Shown here piece after piece: positions 45,351 through 53,208 of a stretch of 64,000 bases of DNA. Made by a program: the position numbers and the translations under genes. Under the pieces are notes generated by a model. It saw only the letters and a program-made list of their open reading frames with translations. It was not told where the DNA came from and searched no databases. Source of the stretch: Verrucomicrobiales bacterium (GTDB taxonomy: Bacteria > Verrucomicrobiota > Verrucomicrobiia > Verrucomicrobiales > SLCJ01); contig JAGXGH010000067.1 in assembly GCA_024636835.1 (NCBI GenBank), positions 36,570-100,569 on the forward strand, in the 5' to 3' direction. Within the stretch, counting starts at the first letter, position 1. Each line of letters begins with the position of its first letter.

Positions 45351-45486
45351 TTGGAATTCAACTCCATTTTTACACAAATAGGGGAGGGTCGGGTTGGCAA
45401 TTACTTGAGCGGTTTTCGGCGTTTTTTCTTGGTATGAGCGGGCAAAACGAATGGACTGAGACTGGTTCCGAATGAAAACAGGGCTT

Positions 45487-45564
45487 TTCGCCGCGCACAA
45501 TTGACTCACTATCGAGCATTTCACTTTCCGCTCGCGTCAGGTCAATCCCAGGATTTGGTATGAG
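45487..45564 (+). repeat. Dispersed palindromic repeat P1, full length
   Basis: TTCGCCGCGCACAATTGACT at its left and CTCGCGTCAGGTCAATCCCA then GGATTTGGTAT at its right align with 19791-19879. It ends 16 bp before the EEP hydrolase start. Confidence 0.78.
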
Positions 45565-45580
45565 ACCAATCTGTCACCTC

Positions 45581-46348
45581 ATGAAAATCATCGCCACACT
45601 CTTCGTCCTTATGCTTAGCCCCAGCTTGCTTGCGGAGTTTCGGGTGGTTTCCTACAACATTCGTCACGGCGTCGGGATGGACAAGAAGCTGAACCTCGAG
45701 CGCACCGCTAAAGTCCTGAAAGATCTGAGTCCCGATATCGTCGCGTTGCAGGAGGTGGATCAAGTCTGCGAACGTTCAGTTAAGATCGATCAGGCAGCGT
45801 TTCTGGCTGAATCCCTTGGAGATTTTCACCATCGATTTGGCTCATTCATGGACTATCAGGGTGGAAAATACGGGCTGGCGATCCTTTCCAAATACCCGAT
45901 TGTCGTATCGCGGGTGCATCGGCTGCCGGATGGAGCTGAACCACGGGTTGCCCTCGAAGTTGAAGTTGATCTTCCTCAGGAGGATGGAACCAAAAAACGG
46001 ATATCCGTCGTTTGCGTTCACTTCGACTTCGAGCGAATCGACACCGCGCGTTTCGCTCAAGCGCAACATCTCATCACACAGCTTGCTGAGAGAAGTCACC
46101 CCGTGATCGTTACCGGGGACTTCAATGACGTGCGGGAAAGCCGAACTCTCAATGCCTTCGCCAAGGATTTCACTCTTCCTGAGGGTGACGGTCCGACGAC
46201 CAGTTCAGTGAAGCCAGGGCTAGAGATCGATTTCTGCGTCTATCGAGGGCCACTGGCGACGCCGACCGTCAAAGTGATCAAAGGCATCCGTGCCTCGGAT
46301 CACTTGCCGCTTCTGAGTGTTTTCTCCAAATTTGAAAGCAAAAAATGA
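45581..46348 (+). CDS. Exported endonuclease/exonuclease/phosphatase family protein
   Basis: 255 aa with a signal peptide (MKIIATLFVLMLSPSLLA). The EEP fold motifs are all present: VVSYNIRHG, DIVALQEVD (metal Glu), VVCVHFDF, IVTGDFNDV and the terminal SDHLPL (catalytic His). The family hydrolyses phosphodiester bonds in nucleic acids, sphingomyelin, phosphoinositides or phosphatases' substrates; the target is not predictable. An upstream ATG at 45560 lies inside a P1 repeat and would spoil the signal peptide, so 45581 is preferred. Confidence 0.88.
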   Translation: MKIIATLFVLMLSPSLLAEFRVVSYNIRHGVGMDKKLNLERTAKVLKDLSPDIVALQEVDQVCERSVKIDQAAFLAESLGDFHHRFGSFMDYQGGKYGLAILSKYPIVVSRVHRLPDGAEPRVALEVEVDLPQEDGTKKRISVVCVHFDFERIDTARFAQAQHLITQLAERSHPVIVTGDFNDVRESRTLNAFAKDFTLPEGDGPTTSSVKPGLEIDFCVYRGPLATPTVKVIKGIRASDHLPLLSVFSKFESKK

Positions 46349-46461
46349 CGATGCGCGATTGCCAGTTACCGCCATTCAATGAATCGCACTCTTCAAATGG
46401 TAGGATATGAAGGGCGATGGGTTTTTGACGGTGAATGAGATCGATGTGAAGGTGGCGGACT

Positions 46462-47721
46462 TTGTCTTCCGTTGATCCATCTCCTCACTATCGCCACACC
46501 TTCCGTTTGGATTTGCTGCGGGCGATTCCTTCGGGGGCGATTCTGACGGTGGGGACGACGTTTGCGATATTGTTCGCGAATCAAATTTTTGCGGCACCGG
46601 ATTGGGCGAAGGGGTTGTTGTTGGCGGCGTCGCCGATGGGGATGTTGGCCGGGGTTTCGGCGGTGACGATGGTGAGGAGAACGGGGGTGTCGATGAACCA
46701 AGGGGTGGCGGCGCTGAATTTGATTGGAGCTTGTGGGTTTGGGATCGCGGCGCTTAGCGGTTCAGTGGATGGCGGCTGGGCGATGGGGTGTTTTGTTGGC
46801 GGCTTGGTGTTGGCGATGTTTTGCGCATCGCTGGCGGTTCCGCTGATGGCGCAGATTTACCGGTCGGGGTATCCGGATTCGAAGCGGGGGCAGTTGTTTT
46901 CGCTGTCTGCGATGGTGCGTTCGTCAGCGGCGATCGCTGTGGCGTGGATACTGGGCCAGGCTTTGGCGGGAGATATGTCGCGCTACACGCTGGCGCTGGG
47001 GTGCTTCGCAGTGAGTGCGCTGGTAGACGGTGGGTGTGTGCTGGCGATGCCGCGATCGGTGATTAAAAAGCGTTCGCGCGCGCCCTTGTTTGAGGCGTTT
47101 TCGCACGTGCGCGAGGATAAGCCCTTTCTGAAGTTGCTGACGTCGTGGATGATTCTGGGTTTTGGCAACTTGATGGCGTTTGCGATGTTTGTGGAGGCGG
47201 TGGCGAACCCAAAGTATGGTTATGCGTTTGACGCGGATCGGGTGACTTTGCTGACAACGACTATACCGCAGGTGGCGCTGGTGCTATTTGTGTTTGCGTG
47301 GGGTCGGCTGTTTGATAAATGGAATTTTTACTTCCTGCGGCTGTGCATCAACGTGGTGTTTATCGCGGGAATAATTTTCTACTACTGCGTTGGTAGTTGG
47401 TGGGGGCTGTGTGTGGGGATTGCGCTGCACGGGGTGGCGAGGTCGGGCGGAAATGTGGCGTGGTCGCTGTGGACGACGAAGTTCGCGACGGCGGACCGGG
47501 TGGCGGATTATATGTCGGTGCACACCTTTGCAACGGGACTGCGCGGGGTGGTGGCGCCCTTCGTGGCGCTCGGCGTGGCGGGTAGTTTCTCGCTGGAGGC
47601 TGTTGGAGTGGTGAGCGCAGGTCTGATGACGATTGCCTCATTGATGATTCTTCCCGATGTGAAGTTGGCGTATGCAGCGAGGAAGTCGCAGATGATGGTG
47701 CCGCCGAATGATCGAACTTGA
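46462..47721 (+). CDS. MFS transporter
   Basis: 419 aa with about twelve helices. The segment between helices 2 and 3 (ASPMGMLAGVSAVTMVRRTG) is the MFS motif A position, weakly conserved. The central cytoplasmic loop is KKRSRAPLFEAFSHVRED. No substrate is indicated. The start is uncertain: TTG at 46462 (MSSVDPSPHYRHTFRLDLL) has a nearby GGTGG; no ATG occurs before the first helix. The stop TGA is embedded in the first unit of the P2 tandem array. Confidence 0.8.
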   Translation: MSSVDPSPHYRHTFRLDLLRAIPSGAILTVGTTFAILFANQIFAAPDWAKGLLLAASPMGMLAGVSAVTMVRRTGVSMNQGVAALNLIGACGFGIAALSGSVDGGWAMGCFVGGLVLAMFCASLAVPLMAQIYRSGYPDSKRGQLFSLSAMVRSSAAIAVAWILGQALAGDMSRYTLALGCFAVSALVDGGCVLAMPRSVIKKRSRAPLFEAFSHVREDKPFLKLLTSWMILGFGNLMAFAMFVEAVANPKYGYAFDADRVTLLTTTIPQVALVLFVFAWGRLFDKWNFYFLRLCINVVFIAGIIFYYCVGSWWGLCVGIALHGVARSGGNVAWSLWTTKFATADRVADYMSVHTFATGLRGVVAPFVALGVAGSFSLEAVGVVSAGLMTIASLMILPDVKLAYAARKSQMMVPPNDRT

Positions 47722-48095
47722 TGCCGGAACCCGGCAAGGCTGATACGCGATGTGCCGGAACCCGGCAGGGTTGATACGCGATGTGTGTATTGAATGGTTG
47801 CTCTGTTGAGTAATGGCCGCGTTGGTGGCATGAGGTTTCTTGAGAATTTTATGATGCCGGAACCCGGCAAGGTTGATACGCGATGTGGGCGAGGAATGGA
47901 TGTTCTATGGGTGAATGCCCGCGTTGGTGGTTGAAAGGGTTGTTTGTGTAGTTTTGATGCCGGAACCCGGCAGGGTTGATACACGATGTGGGTATTGAAT
48001 GGTTGTTCTGCTCTGTAATGGCCGCGTTGGTGGCCTGAGGTTTCTTGGATATCTTAAGATGTAGGAATCCGGCAGGGTTGATACGTGATGCGGGG
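47719..48095 (+). repeat. Tandem array of 102-bp P2 repeat units
   Basis: Five starts of the unit (A/GTGCCGGAACCCGGCAGGG) occur at 47721, 47752, 47854, 47956 and 48059. The last four are 102, 102 and 103 bp apart; the first unit is only 31 bp long. Each start forms the hairpin GCCGG-AAC-CCGGC, followed by TTGATACGCGATG. Units at 47752 and 47956 are almost alike (both with TGTAATGGCCGCGTTGGTGG-type middles), while the one at 47854 is more diverged. The region 47722-48160 has no gene. Confidence 0.9.
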
Positions 48096-48160
48096 AGAAA
48101 CAATGATCATCCATTGATGGCGATGGTTGAAGTGTTCAAATTGATGGTGTTGGGTGCGGG

Positions 48161-48811
48161 ATGCCTAAAGCGCGCCCTTTGAAAGCAGACGATCCCTTTT
48201 TGTGGCTCCCCAGCGACTATTTCGCAAGGGCGGAGATGGCTGAGGTATTTGCGGATGTGGAGGGCAAGTTTGTCGAGGCGGATATGGGTTGTGGAGATGG
48301 AACGTTTCTTGTGGAGATGGCGAAACATTATCCCGAACGTCGATATTTGGCGGTGGAGCGTTTGCTCGGTCGCGTGCGCAAGGTATGCAAACGACTGCGC
48401 GCCAATGACCTGACGAATGCGCGGGTGCTGCGCTTGGAGTCGCAGTATGCGCTGACGCATTTATTGCCGGAAAACTCGGTGGACCGATTGCACTTTCTGT
48501 TTCCCGATCCGTGGCCGAAGGCGAGACACGCCTACCGACGGTTGTTTTCCGAGCCGTTTTTACGTGTGGTGGGGCGGGTGCTAAAGCCGGGAGGTGAGAT
48601 GCTCTTTAAGACGGATCACGATGATTATTTCCAGCGTGCAGAAGAGGTGATCGCAGAATGTGGCGAGCGTGTGGGTGCGACGGTGCTTCCTTGGGAAGAG
48701 GTCTTTTACCCAATCACAGACTTCGAGCAGCAGTGGCTCGATATGGGGAAATCGATCGATAGAATGCGCTTGCGCTTCGACGTGGTGTCTAAGGATGCCG
48801 GAACCCAGTAG
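48161..48811 (+). CDS. trmB: tRNA (guanine-N7)-methyltransferase
   Basis: 216 aa. It methylates G46 of tRNAs with SAM. The SAM motif DMGCGDGTFLVEMA (residues about 41-54) and the TrmB signature FLFPDPWPKARHAYRRL (around residues 113-129) are clear. The C-terminal YPITDFEQQWLDMGKSIDRM also fits, although TrmB usually has T-x-Y/F-E-x-K/R here. The last codons (DAGTQ and the stop) are encoded by a P2 repeat copy, so the C-terminus has been altered by the repeat. Confidence 0.92.
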   Translation: MPKARPLKADDPFLWLPSDYFARAEMAEVFADVEGKFVEADMGCGDGTFLVEMAKHYPERRYLAVERLLGRVRKVCKRLRANDLTNARVLRLESQYALTHLLPENSVDRLHFLFPDPWPKARHAYRRLFSEPFLRVVGRVLKPGGEMLFKTDHDDYFQRAEEVIAECGERVGATVLPWEEVFYPITDFEQQWLDMGKSIDRMRLRFDVVSKDAGTQ

Positions 48812-48893
48812 GTTTATACGCGAAGTGGATCGGGAACGCTGATTCTATCGATGAATGCCCGCGTCGAACAATCTCAAGCTTATTCGAATTTGG
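48795..48893 (+). repeat. Single P2 repeat copy providing the trmB 3' end
   Basis: GGATGCCGGAACCCAGTAGG, GTTTATACGCGAAGTGG and GAATGCCCGCGTCGAACAAT align with 39821-39925. The TAG within it stops trmB. A short P1-like tail TTTGGTATGAT follows at 48888. Confidence 0.75.
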
Positions 48894-48898
48894 TATGA

Positions 48899-51160
48899 TT
48901 AGAGCTCACGTTTGGCCTCGATTGCAAATGTTTGGCCGGAAAGAAAACCTGTGAGAGTGATTTTTTCCGGGTAGGAATCAATGGTGATGGCACCGTGTTC
49001 TTCGGTCTGAAGGAGGAATGCTCCCGAGCGCTCAATGGTAGCGATGACTTTGCGGATGGTTTCTTCGGTGACTTGTGGCGGAGGACGGCGAAGGATGACC
49101 CATTTAGGTTTGATGCGGGTGAGTAGCTCGGAGGTTACCGGGCTATCGTATTCCGGCCACGACAGGACGAGGATATCGGAACGTAGGTCGTCGTCGAGCC
49201 AGGTGTCTCTGATGGCGGACTGAGCGAGGAAGCTGGCAGATTCGAGAAAGAGAATGCTGTGGTTTCCGTTGCGGCAACGGATGATGGCTTGGCGATCGTC
49301 TTGTCGAGATGACCAGAATTCTGGCTGTGGGTGGAGAATTTGAAGGTCGCTGGTTTGCTTCGTGTGGAGCGAAATCGTGTCTCCTGAACGAATGATACTT
49401 TTGTTCGCTGCCGGGGTGTCTGCGCCGCGGATGTTTGATGCGGGATGGTAGAGAGTATGGACGGGCGGGAGAAGTTCGGTGGAGTAGGCGGCTCCGCTTT
49501 CGTTGATGCTTTCGTGGGCGAGCACGAGGGATTGAATTTCACGAATTCCGGTAGCTTCCAGATGGCGGGCGATGATGCCTTGGAAGGTCCATGAGTTGCC
49601 GGTGCCGAGTAGGGTGGTGACGTTGTCCGCGGTTCGGATGAGAGTGGGGTGGTGACCGTCCTCGATGTCGTAGATGACGAATTGGAGATCGCCGGGAGGT
49701 GAGGAGATGGGATAAAAATGACCGCCGGGAAGGTTGGCATTGAACTGTGCGACGCTACCGGCGAATCCGGCAAGCGATAGGCTGACGGCGGTGGTGAATT
49801 TGGCGATCATGGTAGCCCCAATGAGATTCAGGGACAGGGTGGTGAACCCTGTGACGAGGATGAGCCAGGTGATAGGCCAAAGCAGTAGGTTGGAGAGAAT
49901 CGAGACGGGTGTGACGATATTGAAGTAAGCGATAGTGAGCGGTGCGGTGAAAAGGCCGGCTCCGAAGGTGGCGCAGACGCTGGCGAGGATGATTTTACGG
50001 AACTTTTCGGTGCGTCGCTGGCTGTTGGTAAGAAGTGAGCGAGGAATGAATGGGTCTGCGAGCACGAAGCGTTCGTTCAAATTATAGAGCCAAGAGCCTG
50101 CGACGACGAGGCCTGTGAGAGCGGCGAAGGAAAATTGGAAGGAGGGCTGGAAGAGCAGGAAGCTATCGCCAACGAGAATGATCAACGCAGCGAGGCTGAT
50201 TAGGTTCGCAAAGGAGGGCTCACGATCGAGGAGTAACGCGAGTGTGGCGATGGCAGCCATCAGTGTGGCGCGCTCTGCTGAGGGTGGACTCCCGACGCTC
50301 AAGGCGTAAAGAAACATGACAGGAATGGAGAGTGCAAAGGCGGTGCGTAATGGGATGCGAAAGAAGCGGCAGAGCACAATAATGATGCTGCCGAGCAAAC
50401 CAATGTGGAGTCCGCTCACGGCGAAGAGATGGGCAACTCCCGCTTTGCGGAAGGCATTCTTTTGGCTTTGGGAGAGTCCTGATTTATCGCCGAGGAGGAC
50501 GGCTTTGACGATGCTTGCACGGCTCTCGTCACTGGGTTGCTGAAGGATCAGATTTGGTAGGGCAGCAGCCATCTTATCGCTCCAGGATGGCGGAGGAGTG
50601 GGCGAGAGGATTTTAAGTTGTATTGCTTCGATTTCGGCGCGCAGGCCTTGTGAACGAAGGTATTTTTGATGATCGAACTCGCCAGGATTCCGTGAACGGT
50701 TTGGGAGTTGGAGGTTTCCTGTGACACGGATTTTCACCCCTATATCGAGTGGGGTATCGCGACTAATGATGAGGATTTTTCCGGGAACTGAGGGGAAGCG
50801 GGCGCGATCAGTGATGAGCACGCCGTGATGGCTTAGCCCGATGGTGCGAGAACTAAGAATGGTGCCCTCAATGCTTACCCATTGGGGTTGTTCGGGGGCT
50901 GTGCCGTTGTTATGAACGCGATCGGCGTGGAGTGCGAACGCAGCGCAGAATGCGGCAAAGCCCATCGCAACGCGTTTCCACCACGTCGGGAGAAAGAGTG
51001 CGGCCAGCGTTGCACAAATCGAGGCGCCCCATAGAGCGGAGATTGTCCATGCAGGGAGGATGTCGCCTTGTTGTTGGGCGATGACAATGCCCCCAAGTGC
51101 AGCCAGCGCCGGGATCAGTAAAGGCGCTCTGCCGAGAGTCTGACGAATAGCGTTGAGCAA
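48899..51160 (-). CDS. comEC: ComEC/Rec2-family DNA uptake channel
   Basis: 753 aa. ComEC forms the inner-membrane channel for transforming DNA. Residues about 1-175 match the N-terminal DUF4131/OB part (SIEGTILSSRTIGL, NPGEFDHQKYLRSQG). Residues about 205-470 form the competence membrane domain (HLFAVSGLHIGLLGS is the hallmark). The C-terminal region (about 485-750) aligns with the metallo-beta-lactamase domain, but the metal motif TH-x-D-x-DH is replaced by AHESINES and the entry DVGQGD by DIEDGHH, so nuclease activity is probably lost. Downstream of the TPR gene by 20 bp. Confidence 0.9.
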   Translation of the reverse strand: MLNAIRQTLGRAPLLIPALAALGGIVIAQQQGDILPAWTISALWGASICATLAALFLPTWWKRVAMGFAAFCAAFALHADRVHNNGTAPEQPQWVSIEGTILSSRTIGLSHHGVLITDRARFPSVPGKILIISRDTPLDIGVKIRVTGNLQLPNRSRNPGEFDHQKYLRSQGLRAEIEAIQLKILSPTPPPSWSDKMAAALPNLILQQPSDESRASIVKAVLLGDKSGLSQSQKNAFRKAGVAHLFAVSGLHIGLLGSIIIVLCRFFRIPLRTAFALSIPVMFLYALSVGSPPSAERATLMAAIATLALLLDREPSFANLISLAALIILVGDSFLLFQPSFQFSFAALTGLVVAGSWLYNLNERFVLADPFIPRSLLTNSQRRTEKFRKIILASVCATFGAGLFTAPLTIAYFNIVTPVSILSNLLLWPITWLILVTGFTTLSLNLIGATMIAKFTTAVSLSLAGFAGSVAQFNANLPGGHFYPISSPPGDLQFVIYDIEDGHHPTLIRTADNVTTLLGTGNSWTFQGIIARHLEATGIREIQSLVLAHESINESGAAYSTELLPPVHTLYHPASNIRGADTPAANKSIIRSGDTISLHTKQTSDLQILHPQPEFWSSRQDDRQAIIRCRNGNHSILFLESASFLAQSAIRDTWLDDDLRSDILVLSWPEYDSPVTSELLTRIKPKWVILRRPPPQVTEETIRKVIATIERSGAFLLQTEEHGAITIDSYPEKITLTGFLSGQTFAIEAKREL

Positions 51161-51180
51161 AACTAAAGGTTGAAACGACC

Positions 51181-51822
51181 TTAGGCGGACTCGGTATCGG
51201 AGTTCTCGTCGGTCGTAGGTTCCTCGTTGGCACTCATCTCGCGTAGCATGTGCATAGCGTTGGCGCTGTTGCGTGTTTCGGGGAACTTTTCGACAATGAG
51301 ATTTAGCGCATCGATGGCGGTTTCTGCTTGGTCCAGATCATCCCGCGAGATTTCAACTATGCGGAAGAGGAAGAACGCTTCATCGTCTTCCGGCCACTCA
51401 TGCGCGGCAAGCGCTGTTTTAACCGAATCCAATGCGGCTTGTGGAGCGGCTAGCTTTTCGCGTTGAATTCGAATAACTTCGACCCACGGAGTTCGGTCGC
51501 TGGGATCGGACTCGGCCAGTTTGACGAATTCCTCGACGGCTCCTTCATAGTCTCCCTGTGCCATCTTCGCTCGAGCTGCTGATCCAGGTGAGGGCTTCAC
51601 CTCCTCGGGTGAGTTGTAGAAGAAGTTGCTGATCTTGTCCCCGAGAGCCGGAGCGAGGATGAGTGCGGCAGGTATCGCGACCGTCAAGCCACCTAGAAGG
51701 TAAAGTATTAGCTTGTAGACCATTTCGTATTTTCCGTCCTCTGGGATTTGCTGGTGGATCAAATAGAAGATCCCTGAGAGCAAAGCGAGGATTGCGAGCT
51801 TGATGACGAGTGAGCTGGACAT
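51181..51822 (-). CDS. Membrane-anchored TPR-like protein
   Basis: 213 aa. Two N-terminal helices (residues about 5-23 and 35-60) are followed by a soluble helical domain with TPR-like pattern (ARAKMAQGDYEGAVEEFVKL, LDQAETAIDALNLIVEKFPE) and an acidic end (EEPTTDENSDTESA). It is probably an inner-membrane scaffold. It is the first gene of a unit with comEC, 20 bp apart, but a role in DNA uptake is only a guess from position. Confidence 0.75.
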   Translation of the reverse strand: MSSSLVIKLAILALLSGIFYLIHQQIPEDGKYEMVYKLILYLLGGLTVAIPAALILAPALGDKISNFFYNSPEEVKPSPGSAARAKMAQGDYEGAVEEFVKLAESDPSDRTPWVEVIRIQREKLAAPQAALDSVKTALAAHEWPEDDEAFFLFRIVEISRDDLDQAETAIDALNLIVEKFPETRNSANAMHMLREMSANEEPTTDENSDTESA

Positions 51823-52281
51823 TTCTAATTTTAGGGATGGAGTGCTGGGAGGCTATCCTTGGCGATACCAAAGAGAGAGCAAGCGTGCAATCACTTCATG
51901 AGGGGAAGATAAGAATATCTTTGCGGTCCGCAGGCGGGGGCGTGAAATAAAATTGAGAAGAGGCGGCATAAAAATAGCAACAAGGCATTCAAATTACGAT
52001 AATTCCTGCGAGGTGTCGTCAGGTCGATTTATTTGTTCGCCATTCTGAGCGGTTTTAAGGGTGTGTTTATATCCTGGGAGTTTAAGAGATTTGGAAGTTT
52101 GAGATGACAGGTGATGCCTCGCATGAATGGCGCGTAATGGCGCGGCAGCGATGCGGCAATTGGACTCACAGGGGATCCAATTGTTTGTGAAATCGTCTGC
52201 TGGCAGAGACGGGTAGACTAATTATGTGCGATTTACGGAATGCAGAGGCTGAAAAAACCTCAATGAACGTAAAAATACCTC
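51823..52281. other. Intergenic region before tRNA-Gly
   Basis: About 460 bp with no supported gene. It is AT-rich near its left side. Nothing recognised other than the promoter listed separately. Confidence 0.5.
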
Positions 52282-52311
52282 TTGCATGCTTCGTGCAGAA
52301 AGGGCTATATT
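52282..52311 (+). promoter_or_regulatory. Sigma-70-type promoter for tRNA-Gly
   Basis: TTGCAT at 52282-52287 and TATATT at 52306-52311 are 18 bp apart. The -10 box ends 30 bp before the mature tRNA start, suitable for a short 5' leader removed by RNase P. Confidence 0.6.
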
Positions 52312-52341
52312 TCGTAGGCATAGTTCAATCAACGGCCAATT

Positions 52342-52415
52342 GCGGGTATAGCTTAATGGTAAAGCTCCAGCCTTCCAAGCTGATTATACGGGTTCGATTC
52401 CCGTTACCCGCTCCA
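52342..52415 (+). tRNA. tRNA-Gly (anticodon TCC)
   Basis: 74 nt with encoded CCA. The acceptor stem GCGGGTA pairs with TACCCGC; the anticodon loop CTTCCAA (52372-52378) gives TCC; the T arm is ACGGG-TTCGATT-CCCGT. The anticodon stem CCAGC/GCTGA has one C-A mismatch at its outer pair, where other bacteria have T-A. It decodes GGA and GGG. The exopolysaccharide cluster begins 36 bp downstream. Confidence 0.95.
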
Positions 52416-52451
52416 TGACGTTGCATTTTAACCAACCAACGTACTAATATT

Positions 52452-53069
52452 ATGAAAATCGCCCAAACACTTATTTTTACCGCCACTCTCTTCGGTACCT
52501 CCATTTTATCGGCAGGGCCGAAGAGCCCATTGAAAGATTGTGAAACCGTGGCTGGTGACGCGTCGGCCCTTGCTGTTGCAGATCCGTCCTCAGCGGCAAG
52601 TGTTGCAAAGAAGGCCGTTGCTGAACGTCCTGATTGCGCTTGCGCGATCGTTAAGGAGGTGATCAAAGGCGCTGGCGTGGAAGATGACAGCGACGCTGTG
52701 GTTTCAATCGTTAAGGGTGCCATTGAAGCGGCCGACGATCAGGTGACGCTTATCTCTGAATGCGCTATAGCGGTATCTCCTAATTCAAGTACTGCGGTTG
52801 TCGCATTTATCGATGCGACATACGGTAGGGGAACCGCTGCAACATTAGGTCTGGCTGGACGTCCCAATCTGGGCAAGACAGGAATTGGAAACAATTTTGT
52901 GATCCCTCCGGCATACGGCGGAGGTGGTGCTGGTGGAACAGGTGGTGATGCTCCGACTGGCGGTGATACTGGTGGTGATGAGCCAACTGGCGGCGGTGGT
53001 GGCACAGCCGGCGGTGGTACGGGTGGCGGAAAGCCCCCTGTCGGCACACCTGGTGACCCTGCGCCTTAG
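52452..53069 (+). CDS. Secreted protein with Gly-rich C-terminus
   Basis: 205 aa with a signal peptide (MKIAQTLIFTATLFGTSILS, cut after SAG). Residues about 25-150 form an Ala/Val-rich helical domain with three Cys (KDCETV, DCACAIV, SECAIAV) that might form disulfides. The last 50 residues are low-complexity Gly/Thr/Asp/Pro (GGDAPTGGDTGGDEPTGG). Unknown family. It comes directly before the beta-barrel gene of the exopolysaccharide module, with a strong terminator in between, so it is a separate, possibly abundant, transcript. Confidence 0.75.
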   Translation: MKIAQTLIFTATLFGTSILSAGPKSPLKDCETVAGDASALAVADPSSAASVAKKAVAERPDCACAIVKEVIKGAGVEDDSDAVVSIVKGAIEAADDQVTLISECAIAVSPNSSTAVVAFIDATYGRGTAATLGLAGRPNLGKTGIGNNFVIPPAYGGGGAGGTGGDAPTGGDTGGDEPTGGGGGTAGGGTGGGKPPVGTPGDPAP

Positions 53070-53091
53070 TCAGTAATTATGAAGAATTTCG

Positions 53092-53127
53092 TATCGGCGA
53101 CAGGAAGATTCCGTCGCCGATATTTTT
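53092..53127 (+). terminator. Rho-independent terminator
   Basis: TATCGGCGAC and GTCGCCGATA form a perfect 10-bp stem (AGG/CC extend it around an AAGATT loop), followed by TTTTT. It ends the Gly-rich protein transcript. Confidence 0.92.
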
Positions 53128-53208
53128 CGTGTTGAATCCAAAATAATTGAGCTTGATAGCAAGCGGAAAAATTCATTAAATCACATACACCCCCCAAAAA
53201 AAGTTCTT

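Noticed and set aside
47508..47984. Minus-strand frame of 158 codons with the repeated peptide HRVSTLPGSG
   Set aside because: The peptide repeat is just the translation of the 102-bp DNA repeat, and the rest overlaps the MFS gene antisense.
47719..48095. CRISPR array
   Set aside because: Units are 102 bp and similar along most of their length; there are no unique spacers of constant size and no cas genes in the window.
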